This document shows positions 16,851 to 24,048 of a DNA stretch of 64,000 bases, piece after piece. This DNA comes from KBS50 sp042434095 (GTDB taxonomy: Bacteria; Actinomycetota; Actinomycetes; Mycobacteriales; Micromonosporaceae), in assembly GCF_042434095.1 (NCBI RefSeq), contig NZ_JBHLUE010000008.1:186001-250000 (forward strand). Direction: 5' to 3'. Within the stretch, counting starts at the first letter, position 1. Each line of letters starts with the position of its first letter. Both the position numbers and the translations under genes were made by a program. The notes beneath the pieces are model-generated. The model did not search any database, was not told where the DNA came from, and worked only from the letters and a program-made list of their open reading frames with translations.

Positions 16851-17273
16851 TTACTCCTCGGGCCAGGTGTGGGGCTCGGTCAACCATGGTTGGCCGGGAT
16901 TCTCCCGATAGGCCACCTGGCCAATCGGAAGGCTCGCAAGTTGAGTTACCGACGAGTTCCGCTCGATGACGTGCTTCATGCAGGTCGCGACCACAGCGCC
17001 GGGCTGATTCGGATCGTTCACTCCGTCACCGACAAGCCAGGAGTTATCGTCGGCATGGATGACTTCCCGCGCTGGCTCTACACCATCCAGCACAGTCCGT
17101 TGGACGACTGCGCCGAGGTTGCCGGGAAACTGGCCCCCGCTGAAGGGAAAGGGCAAAGACCGAAACATCTCATGCTGATCCGAGTGCTCGTGAGCCTCGA
17201 CGTTGCGATCATCCACGGCAACACCATAGGGGCCTCCTACGCGCTCCGCCACGTCAAGACGGGCTTGACGCAC
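16851..17273 (-). CDS. Conserved hypothetical protein
   Basis: 140 residues from GTG 17273 (CAGGG upstream); the frame opens at ATG 17357, and the extra 28 residues look less protein-like. Recognisable conserved text: GGPYGVAVDDRNVEAHEH, FPFSGGQFPGNLGAVVQRTVLDG, DDNSWLVGDGVNDPNQPGAVVATCMKHVIERNSSV. G+C is visibly lower than in neighbours (many A/T third positions), which suggests recent acquisition. I recall similar actinobacterial proteins of unknown function. Confidence 0.6.
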   Translation of the reverse strand: MRQARLDVAERVGGPYGVAVDDRNVEAHEHSDQHEMFRSLPFPFSGGQFPGNLGAVVQRTVLDGVEPAREVIHADDNSWLVGDGVNDPNQPGAVVATCMKHVIERNSSVTQLASLPIGQVAYRENPGQPWLTEPHTWPEE

Positions 17274-17423
17274 GTACCGACCCTGCCGCAACAGACGAAG
17301 CTGCTCTCGTATCACCAACCGTGCCCCCGGCGAACATGCCGGCGCGTGCGACAGCAAAGCGGCCGGGCATCTCTCACCGCTCCCCGCCGTCCGCGGACCT
17401 CTTGCGAAACGGTTGCGGGCCGG

Positions 17424-17819
17424 TCAGTGCCGGAAGGTGGGCTCCTGCCGACCCCTCGTCTCCGCTGGGCGACTCACCAACGCGACGGCGAGTCGGTTAC
17501 GGACTTCGCCGACGGTGAATTCCCAACCAACCAGCCGCGCTCCAGTCCAGTTGATGCCGAGAAGGAAGCCGTCACGGGCCAGGTCCGGCAGTTCCCTGTT
17601 CTGCCACTGCTCCAACGACATCGACTCGACCCGCAGACCACGCCCCCATATCTCGGCCGCCCGCTGGGCACGAGCGAGTGTTGACCAGTACGGAGCGGCC
17701 CGCTTGCCGTTGGAGGTGATGGGTGCGGGGCTGCCTTCGTCATCGCGGACGAACCAGACGACCTGGTTACGAGCGACCTCACGAAAGAAGGCCGCTGCCT
17801 GGGATCCGCTCTGGCTCAT
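17424..17819 (-). CDS. DUF2750 domain protein
   Basis: 131 residues from ATG 17819. SQAAAFFREVARNQVVWFVRDDEG, GKRAAPYWSTLARAQRAAEIW, SLEQWQNRELPDLARDGFLLGINWTGARLVGWEF covers the whole DUF2750 domain (about residues 5-115). Function unknown. Upstream in-frame sequence to 17957 runs into the tRNA terminator and is not coding. Last protein gene before tRNA-Thr. Confidence 0.75.
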   Translation of the reverse strand: MSQSGSQAAAFFREVARNQVVWFVRDDEGSPAPITSNGKRAAPYWSTLARAQRAAEIWGRGLRVESMSLEQWQNRELPDLARDGFLLGINWTGARLVGWEFTVGEVRNRLAVALVSRPAETRGRQEPTFRH

Positions 17820-17956
17820 GACTTCGTGACGGTAGCAGCGCAACGACGCTGGGCACTGTCGCCGACCGGCTGGACGCGGCTGTCGCGGCGTAGTGATGCG
17901 AGGCATGTGCGGACTGGCCCGGCTGGCGGCGGTGTTGTTGACCTTGGAAAACGGCA

Positions 17957-17981
17957 AAGCCCAGGCCGATGACCTGGGCTT
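17957..17981 (-). terminator. Hairpin terminator downstream of tRNA-Thr
   Basis: Perfect 9-bp stem AAGCCCAGG / CCTGGGCTT with a 7-nt loop, followed on the minus strand by TTTGCC and then TTTT. It lies 9 bp after the tRNA 3' end in the direction of transcription. Confidence 0.8.
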
Positions 17982-17989
17982 CCGTGCCG

Positions 17990-18063
17990 AGCCGCCTGAC
18001 GGAATCGAACCGTCGACCTACGCATTACGAGTGCGTCGCTCTAGCCGACTGAGCTAAGGCGGC
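17990..18063 (-). tRNA. tRNA-Thr (anticodon CGU)
   Basis: 74 nt fold cleanly: acceptor GCCGCCT/AGGCGGC with discriminator U, D-arm GCTC...GAGC, anticodon stem ACGCA/TGCGT with loop CTCGTAA (anticodon CGT, reads ACG), and T-arm GACGG TTCGATT CCGTC. CCA is not encoded. It borders the hypothetical-gene block to its left, i.e. on its 3' side, the side on which integrative elements usually insert. Confidence 0.95.
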
Positions 18064-18270
18064 AACAGCGGTCAAGTGTACGGCATCCCCCGCCGGCCGC
18101 CCTGAGGGGTTCCACCGCCGATCGCGACGGTGATCTCGGGCTTTGCTGCAGCGACCCGTTCGGCCAGACGGCGGAGCCCATGATCAGCAGCGCCGGTGGC
18201 GCCGAGGCGGGTTGCCAAGTGGTCGGGGAACGGACAGTGGGTCCGTAACGGTACGACTAGGCTCGCGGCG

Positions 18271-20103
18271 GTGACCGATGATCAGGCCCGCGACAGCGCG
18301 GACCGGCTCACCGCCCCGACGGGGGCGGGCCGTATCCCGGGTCAGCCCACGACGGCCGGCCGAGAGCCGGAAACGGCCGCTCCGGACTGGGAACGCTGCT
18401 CGGATCCCACGCCGCCGCGCCGGCCGAAGAGCCTGGACCCGCAGGAGCTGGGCTACACCCGCCGGGCCCGGGTGCCCTGGCTCGCGCCCCTGCTGCTGGT
18501 GATCACCGGCCTGCGTACGCTGCTGGCGTTGCTGTTCGGGGCGTACCTGGACAAGCGGGAGCTCCAGGGTTCGCTGCCGCACCGGATCCACCGGCAGACC
18601 GCCCCCGACGGCGGGTTCTGGTTCGACTACGTGGCCGACCTCGGGGACGGCTTCGACGCGACGTACACGATCGCCTATCTGCTCTCCCGGCCGGAGCTTG
18701 CGGTCGCGGGGGTGGACGGCGGACCGCTGCCGCGCGGGCGGGCCCTGATCATGGGCGGCGACCAGGTCTATCCGACGGCGAGCGCGGCGGCGTACGAGGA
18801 CCGCTGCAAGGGACCGTACGAGTCGGCGCTGCCGCAACCGGCGCCGGGCGCGGAGATGCCGCAGCTGTTCGCGATCCCCGGCAACCATGACTGGTACGAC
18901 GGGTTGACCGCGTTCCTGCGGCTGTTCGTGCGGTCCCGGGACGACAACATCGGTGGCTGGTGCACACCGCAGACCCGGTCCTACTTCGCCATCGAGCTGC
19001 CGGGCGACTGGTGGCTGCTGGCCCTGGACGGGCAGACCGGGTCCTACCTGGACGATCCGCAGCTCACGTACTTCGAGCAGGTGTCCCGGCACCTCGGGCC
19101 GGACTCCAAGGTCATCCTCGCCACCCCGGAGCCGTCCTGGGTGAAGGCGGTCGACCACCCGGAAGCGTACGACTCGATCGACTATTTCCTGCGCAAGATG
19201 ATCGAGCCGACCGGGGCCCGGGTGCCGCTCATGCTCTCCGGCGACCTGCACCACTATGCCCGGTACGCACGCCCGGACCGGCAGCTCATCACCTGCGGTG
19301 GTGGCGGCGCCTACCTCTACCCGACGCACCACCTGCCGCCCCGGATCGAGGTGCCGCCGCCGGACACCAGGTCCCGCAAGTCCAGCCCGAGCCGGACGTA
19401 CGAGCTGGCCGCGCGGTTCCCGGACGCGGCCCGGTCCCGCCGGTACGCCTGGGGCATCTTCGGCCGGCTCCCGTTGCGCAACCCGGGCTTCGGGACCCTG
19501 CTCGGCACCCTGCACACCCTGCTCATGCTGGCGATGGCCGGCACCGCCGTGCAGGGCGCGGGCAGCACCGAGCAGCGGCTGTTCAGCGTCCCGCTGCTGG
19601 GCATGCTGCTGGTCACGCTGCTCGGCGCGGCGTTCTTCGCCAAGCCGCCCAGCGTGGGCGGCAAGCGGCACGCCCGGCACTGGATCCTCGGCGTCACGCA
19701 CGGGCTGGCGCACGTGGCGCTGGCCGCGGCCGGCACCTGGGCCTGGCTGCACCTGCCGTTCTATCGGTGGGAGTGGCCGCTGCCGGCGGCCGCCGCGGCC
19801 GTGCTGTACGGGCCGGTGGTCGGCTTCCTGGCCAGCGAGCTGGTGGCCACCTACCTGCTGGTGGCCGGCGCCTTCGGGGTCAACCTCAACGAGCTGTTCG
19901 CGGCGCAGGGCATCGAGGATTCCAAGGGCTTCCTGCGGCTGCACATCGCCGCCGACGGCTCGCTCACCGTCTATCCGCTGGCCGTCGACCGGGTCGGCCA
20001 CCGCTGGCGGGCGGAGCCGGAGGGACCGCCGCACGCCGCCTGGATCTCCCCGCAGGCGCCGATTCCGGTACGCCTCGCGGAGCCCCCGATCACGCTGCGC
20101 TGA
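18271..20103 (+). CDS. Membrane-anchored metallophosphoesterase
   Basis: 610 residues. Calcineurin-like phosphoesterase motifs in order: DLGDGFDATY (degenerate first motif), LIMGGDQVYPTA (GD), IPGNHDWYDG (GNHD), and LSGDLHHYARY (GDLHHY), all before residue 340. Hydrophobic helices lie at about residues 70-92 and in the C-terminal half (four or five segments, 410-560). The substrate is unknown; the fold hydrolyses phosphomonoesters or diesters using two metals. GTG 18271 lies 7 nt after a TAGGCT -10 box, consistent with leaderless translation. The upstream 207 bp contain no convincing gene. Confidence 0.85.
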   Translation: MTDDQARDSADRLTAPTGAGRIPGQPTTAGREPETAAPDWERCSDPTPPRRPKSLDPQELGYTRRARVPWLAPLLLVITGLRTLLALLFGAYLDKRELQGSLPHRIHRQTAPDGGFWFDYVADLGDGFDATYTIAYLLSRPELAVAGVDGGPLPRGRALIMGGDQVYPTASAAAYEDRCKGPYESALPQPAPGAEMPQLFAIPGNHDWYDGLTAFLRLFVRSRDDNIGGWCTPQTRSYFAIELPGDWWLLALDGQTGSYLDDPQLTYFEQVSRHLGPDSKVILATPEPSWVKAVDHPEAYDSIDYFLRKMIEPTGARVPLMLSGDLHHYARYARPDRQLITCGGGGAYLYPTHHLPPRIEVPPPDTRSRKSSPSRTYELAARFPDAARSRRYAWGIFGRLPLRNPGFGTLLGTLHTLLMLAMAGTAVQGAGSTEQRLFSVPLLGMLLVTLLGAAFFAKPPSVGGKRHARHWILGVTHGLAHVALAAAGTWAWLHLPFYRWEWPLPAAAAAVLYGPVVGFLASELVATYLLVAGAFGVNLNELFAAQGIEDSKGFLRLHIAADGSLTVYPLAVDRVGHRWRAEPEGPPHAAWISPQAPIPVRLAEPPITLR

Positions 20104-20131
20104 GCGGTGAGATCGGCGGCCGTCGCTCAGC
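20099..20131. terminator. Bidirectional hairpin spanning both stop codons of convergent genes
   Basis: GCTGAGCG at 20099-20106 pairs with CGCTCAGC at 20124-20131 (8 bp, 17-nt loop). It overlaps the TGA of the phosphoesterase and the TGA of ricT. There is no U-tract, so termination strength is uncertain. Confidence 0.5.
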
Positions 20132-20963
20132 CCGGATAGTAGGCGTCGTGCGCCTTGCGCGGGCCGCAGACGTCGGCGCGGCTGCACGAGCAGCGCGCTC
20201 CACCGTTGTCCAGCCGGACCGTGACGGCGTCCCGCGGCACGTCGTGCCCGACCACCCGGCCGTCGCCCTCCGGCGTGCTCACCCGGGCCCCGACGGCCGG
20301 CGCGGACGCCTGGAACTGCTGGTAGAGCGGGTGCTCGTACTTGAGGCAGCACATCAGCCGGCCGCAGGCCCCGGAGATGCGCAGCGGGTTGAGCGGCAGG
20401 TCCTGGTCCTTGGCCATCCGGATGGTCACCGGCTCGAAGTCGGTGAGGAAGGTGGCGCAGCACAGGTCGCGGCCGCACGGCCCGATGCCGCCCTGCACCC
20501 GGGCGGAGTCCCGGGCCGACAGCTGGCGCAGCTCCACCCGGCAGCGCAGGGTGGCGCCGAGGTCGCGCACCAGGGACCGGAAGTCGACCCGGTGCGGGGC
20601 GGTGAAGTAGATCGTGGTCCGGCCGCCGGTGCCGGCAGGCTCGACCACGTGGTCGACCGCCACCACCTTCATGGGCAGGTCGTGCTCCCGGATCAGCCGC
20701 TTGGCGGCCACCTTGGCCTCCGCCTTGCGCCGCCGCAGCAGCTCGTCCCGCCGCAGGTCGTCGTCGCCGGCCAGCCCGGCCAGCCGCGGGAAGCCGCTGG
20801 TGTCCTCGCTGACCCACTGCGCCGCCCACACGCACTCGGCGACCTCGGGACCGTCGTCGGTGGGCACCAGCACCCGGTCGCCCACGGCCGGTCGCAGCTC
20901 ACCCGGATCGAGGTAGTACAGGCGCCCGTACCGGTTGAAGCTGACCGCGCACAGCATTCCCAT
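20127..20963 (-). CDS. ricT: PSP1 domain protein, RicT (YaaT) homologue
   Basis: 278 residues; ATG 20963 gives MLCAVSFNRYGRLYYLDPG, the normal start. The PSP1 core VVAVDHVV...TTIYFTAPHRVDFRSLVRDL is followed by Cys clusters GPCGRDLCCATF, GACGRLMCCLKYEH and CSCSRADVC. In Bacillus, RicT joins RicA and RicF in an Fe-S complex that steers RNase Y and differentiation; the Cys sets match that role. Its position downstream of tmk and holB parallels the B. subtilis tmk-holB-yaaT order, so the link with replication genes is ancient. Confidence 0.88.
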   Translation of the reverse strand: MGMLCAVSFNRYGRLYYLDPGELRPAVGDRVLVPTDDGPEVAECVWAAQWVSEDTSGFPRLAGLAGDDDLRRDELLRRRKAEAKVAAKRLIREHDLPMKVVAVDHVVEPAGTGGRTTIYFTAPHRVDFRSLVRDLGATLRCRVELRQLSARDSARVQGGIGPCGRDLCCATFLTDFEPVTIRMAKDQDLPLNPLRISGACGRLMCCLKYEHPLYQQFQASAPAVGARVSTPEGDGRVVGHDVPRDAVTVRLDNGGARCSCSRADVCGPRKAHDAYYPG

Positions 20964-21371
20964 CGGCCCACCATACGTCCGCGACAGGGGCCGTCGGCCA
21001 CCCGGCCAACCCCGGCCGACCGTCGGTGTCCCGCCGCAGCCGGCCGGCCGGGCGGAGTCGGTCAACCGTCCGGATGAAAGCTCCTTTTACCCGGCGACAA
21101 ACCGTCAGTGCGGGCGTTGAGTGAGGCACAGAACCTGCGGGGGGTGCAGGGAAGCCACGGCGTCGCAGCCGGAACAGCCGAGGGGTACGGCGTTCCAGAG
21201 CGCGACGCCGTCGGCTTGCCCGGTGCCGGTCGGTCGTCCCGCCGGCCCACCGGATCCATCCGGCCAGCCGACCCGCCCGCTCCGTCCACGGCCCGGTCAA
21301 TCCACGGCCCGGTCCGTCCACCGCCCGGTCCGTCCACGGGCATCCGTCCACGGCCCGCTCTCGTGGGCGGC

Positions 21372-22040
21372 TCAGCGCCGCACCCGGGTGGTGCTGTCCC
21401 ACCGGTACGCCGTGGCGGCGTCCGGCGCGAACGGCGGCGACTCGGCCGGCACCGCGTCGTATCGCCGCAGCAACTCGTCGCCGTCGGACTGGACCTCGAC
21501 CACCGCCGCCAGAATCCGGGCACCGATCTCGGCACCGGCCCGCGCGGCCGCGCCCCCGGGGTCGCTGAATCCACCGGTCACCACGGTGACGGCCTCGGCC
21601 GAGCCGAGCACCTCGGCCAGGGTCCGGGCGAGCCGGTCCCGCGCCCGGGCGGCCCAGTGGGCGAGCGCGGCCGCGAAGTCGGCGGTCTGGTGCAGCCGCC
21701 CGGCCAACGAGTCGGCGCCGCCGGACACCCGGGCCGCCAGCGCCGACCGGCGGACGGCGAACGCCTCCGCGGCCGGGCCCGTCCAGTCGACCGGGCCGGT
21801 CAGCGCCGCCGCGGCCGACTCGTACGCGCGGACCGGCCGGCGCACGACGTCGGCCGCCTCGCCCGGCGGCCCGGGACGAAGCGCGGCCACCGCGGCCAGC
21901 GCGGCGCCGGGCAGCGTCCCGGTGCGCCGGACCAGCGGCCAGATCCGGTGCTCGGGCGGCGCTCCGGAACCGGTCAGCAGGTCGTCGACCCGACCGAGCA
22001 GCTCGGTGGCCGGGCCGGCGAGCCGATCGAGGGCGTCCAT
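21372..22040 (-). CDS. WXG100-like / type VII secretion-associated protein
   Basis: 222 residues, mostly helical and Ala-rich. DWTGPAAEAFAVRRSALAAR at about residue 88 carries the W-x-G turn followed by A..F that defines WXG100 helical hairpins. It is longer than a classical ~100-residue WXG protein, with a C-terminal extension ending STTRVRR. ATG 22040 has GGGGAG 5 nt upstream and overlaps the stop of the previous gene (TGATG). Exact family unknown. Confidence 0.65.
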   Translation of the reverse strand: MDALDRLAGPATELLGRVDDLLTGSGAPPEHRIWPLVRRTGTLPGAALAAVAALRPGPPGEAADVVRRPVRAYESAAAALTGPVDWTGPAAEAFAVRRSALAARVSGGADSLAGRLHQTADFAAALAHWAARARDRLARTLAEVLGSAEAVTVVTGGFSDPGGAAARAGAEIGARILAAVVEVQSDGDELLRRYDAVPAESPPFAPDAATAYRWDSTTRVRR

Positions 22041-22348
22041 CACCACTCCCCGGCGTGGCGCTGCCGTGCCGCGTGATCGGTGTCGGCGTACCCGCTCGCG
22101 GCCTTGCGGACCGCGGCGGCCGTCCCGGTCAGCTCCTCGGCCGCGGCGGCGGCCTCCCGGGCCCGCGCGTCGACCGCGGCGGCCCAGTGCGCCTGCAGGT
22201 CGCGACCGAGCGTGCCGAGCCGGCCCGGCACGCCGCCGGCCAGGGCGGCGGGCGGGATGCCCGCCCCGGACCGGAGCTCGGCGGCGGCCTCGGCCAGCCG
22301 GTCGGCCTCCTCGGCCAGCCGGCGGGAAACGGTGTGCAGACTGTCCAT
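22040..22348 (-). CDS. Small helical protein, probable type VII secretion substrate
   Basis: 102 residues in two helices: VSRRLAEEADRLAEAAAELRSG and LQAHWAAAVDARAREAAAAAEELTGTAAAVRKAASGYADTD. The C-terminal YADTD fits the YxxxD/E signal used by ESX (type VII) substrates. Lies 1 bp from the YbaB-like gene and overlaps the WXG gene. The three form a tight operon between ricT and holB. Confidence 0.65.
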   Translation of the reverse strand: MDSLHTVSRRLAEEADRLAEAAAELRSGAGIPPAALAGGVPGRLGTLGRDLQAHWAAAVDARAREAAAAAEELTGTAAAVRKAASGYADTDHAARQRHAGEW

Positions 22349-22349
22349 C

Positions 22350-22676
22350 TCAGGCCTCCGCCAGTGGCCGGTACGCCCCGAATGTCTCGGCGTGCAGCTT
22401 GTCCCTCGCCCAGCGGGCCGCGTCGGCGGCAGCGGTCACCGCCGCCTGGACGGACCGGGCCACGTCGGCCGCGGCCCGCCCGTGCAGACCGGCCAGCAGC
22501 CGTACGTCGGTGATGGTGCCGTCACCGGCCACGGCCACCTCGACGAGACCGTCCGGCGAGCGGACGGTGACCTGAAGTTTCCGCACCGCCCGGTCGAACT
22601 CGGCCCGTAGTGTCTCGATGCGGCGGTATCGCTGCACCGCCTCCTCGATCCAGGCCTCGTCGATCTCGCGCCCCAT
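22350..22676 (-). CDS. YbaB/EbfC family nucleoid-associated-like protein
   Basis: 108 residues. The domain runs about 20-95: YRRIETLRAEFDRAVRKLQVTVRSPDGLVEVAVAGDGTITDVRL then AADVARSVQAAVTAAADAARWA. YbaB proteins bind DNA as dimers. This divergent type, as I recall, often precedes WXG-like genes in actinobacteria. First gene of the trio. 154 bp separate it from the holB stop, and that gap holds two DnaA boxes and probably its promoter. Confidence 0.75.
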   Translation of the reverse strand: MGREIDEAWIEEAVQRYRRIETLRAEFDRAVRKLQVTVRSPDGLVEVAVAGDGTITDVRLLAGLHGRAAADVARSVQAAVTAAADAARWARDKLHAETFGAYRPLAEA

Positions 22677-22799
22677 CGGCCGGGTCCTCCTCCCGCCCGG
22701 GCACCGGCACCGTTCACGGACCGTGCCATGCCCGTCGCGTTACGCCGAGGGAACCGTACCGGTCGATGCCCGACCCGCGAAAGCCCGTACCGGCCAGCC

Positions 22800-22829
22800 T
22801 GTGGATAACGCGGCGAGGCCTGTGGATAA
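22800..22829. promoter_or_regulatory. Pair of DnaA boxes directly behind holB
   Basis: TGTGGATAA occurs at 22800-22808 and 22821-22829, i.e. two perfect TTATCCACA boxes on the minus strand, same orientation, 21 bp apart (two helical turns). The second ends one base before the holB stop codon. Possible DnaA regulation of the YbaB/WXG operon or a titration site; not an origin (too few boxes, no AT-rich unwinding region). Confidence 0.6.
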
Positions 22830-22830
22830 G

Positions 22831-24048
22831 TCAGCCGCGCCAGAGGGCGAGCATCATCGACTCGACGGCGATCCGCGGCTTGACGTTGGCCTCGATGGCC
22901 GACCGGCAGGCCAGTACGGCCTCCAGCCGGCGCAGGGTCGCCTCGGGCGTCCATCTCTGCCCGGCCGTGCGGGCGAGCTCGGCCACGTCGGTGTGCACGG
23001 CCGGCACCGGCGCGCCCATGGCGACCGTCAGGGCGTCCCGATAGAACCCGGCCAGGTCGACCAGGGCCCGGTCCAGCGCGTCCCGCTGGGCCCGGGTGGC
23101 CCGCGACCGCTGCCGCTTCTCCAGCTCCTTGAGCTGGCCGGCGGCGCCCCGGAACGCGCCGGCCGCGCCCCGGCCGGTGCCGCCGGCGCCGAGCGCGGTC
23201 TCCAGGGCGGTGCGCTCCCCGGCGTCCAGGTCGGCCACCGAGGCCACGGCCTCGGCCTCGGCCGCCTCGATCAGCGCGGAGGCCGCGTCGAAGCAGGCGC
23301 CCACCCCGGTCAGCCGGCGCGGTACGGCAAGTACGGCGTCCCGCCGCTTGCGCGCCTCGGCGTCCCGGGCCAGCCGGCGGGCCCGGCCCACGTGCCCCTG
23401 CGCCGCCGCGGCCGCCCAGCCGGCCAGTTCGGCCGGCACCCCGTCCCGGGCGGTCAGCACGGCCGCCACCGCCGCGGCGGGCGGCTGGCGCAGCGGCACC
23501 ACCCGGCAGCGGGAGCGGATGGTGACCGAGATGTCGTCCGGGTGAGTCGACGGGGTGCAGAGCAGGAAGACCGTGCGCGGCGGTGGTTCCTCAATGGCCT
23601 TGAGCAGGGCGTTGCCGGCCGCCTCGGTGAGCCGGTCGGCGTCTTCGATCACCACCGCCTGCCACCGGCCCCCGGCCGGGGTGCTGGCGGCCCGGAGCAC
23701 CAGCGTGCGGATCTCGGTGACCGAGATGGACAGGCCCTCGGGCACCACGAACCGGACGTCGGCGTGGGTGCCGGAGAGCGTGGTGTGGCAGCCGGCGCAG
23801 GCTCCGCAGCCCGTCCCGGTGCGGCACTGGAGGGCCGCGGCGAACGCCCGGGCCGCCACCGAACGCCCCGAACCCGGGGGGCCGGTGAAGATCCACGCGT
23901 GCGTCATGGCGGCGGTCGCCCCGGGCGGCTGCTCGACCTGCTCCGACGCGTCGACCCGGTCGAGCAGCAGGGCCGCCGCGGCGGCCGCCTGGCGCAACGT
24001 CGTGACGGCCTCGTCCTGCCCGACGAGATCGGCGAAGACGTCCGGCAT
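22831..24048 (-). CDS. holB: DNA polymerase III subunit delta'
   Basis: 405 residues. FTGPPGSGRSVAARAFAAAL is the P-loop with Lys replaced by Arg, normal for the non-hydrolysing delta' clamp-loader subunit. CRTGTGCGACAGCHTT is the zinc module. The sensor region follows (LLKAIEEPPPRTVFLLCTP, then IRSRCRVVPLR with the SRC motif). It is part of the clamp loader that puts the beta clamp on DNA. The start overlaps the stop of the dTMP kinase fusion by one base (TGATG), so the two are coupled. Confidence 0.93.
   Translation of the reverse strand: MPDVFADLVGQDEAVTTLRQAAAAAALLLDRVDASEQVEQPPGATAAMTHAWIFTGPPGSGRSVAARAFAAALQCRTGTGCGACAGCHTTLSGTHADVRFVVPEGLSISVTEIRTLVLRAASTPAGGRWQAVVIEDADRLTEAAGNALLKAIEEPPPRTVFLLCTPSTHPDDISVTIRSRCRVVPLRQPPAAAVAAVLTARDGVPAELAGWAAAAAQGHVGRARRLARDAEARKRRDAVLAVPRRLTGVGACFDAASALIEAAEAEAVASVADLDAGERTALETALGAGGTGRGAAGAFRGAAGQLKELEKRQRSRATRAQRDALDRALVDLAGFYRDALTVAMGAPVPAVHTDVAELARTAGQRWTPEATLRRLEAVLACRSAIEANVKPRIAVESMMLALWRG

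Noticed and set aside
18064..18200. Minus-strand fragment reading DHLATRLGATGAADHGLRRLAERVAAAKPEI, protein-like
   Set aside because: No start codon before it in frame, and it ends beside the tRNA without a known domain; may be a gene remnant but cannot be supported.
18184..20835. 883-residue minus-strand open frame opposite the metallophosphoesterase and ricT
   Set aside because: Low-complexity Arg/Gly/Pro text without domains; it lies antisense or out of frame to two clear genes. It is the usual GC-rich shadow. Equivalent long shadows at 26363-29725, 26478-29087, 33544-36582, 38766-41186 and 42306-45224 were rejected for the same reason.
22800..22829. Replication origin because of the DnaA boxes
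   Set aside because: Only two boxes, no AT-rich region, and no dnaA/dnaN nearby. A regulatory role is kept instead.
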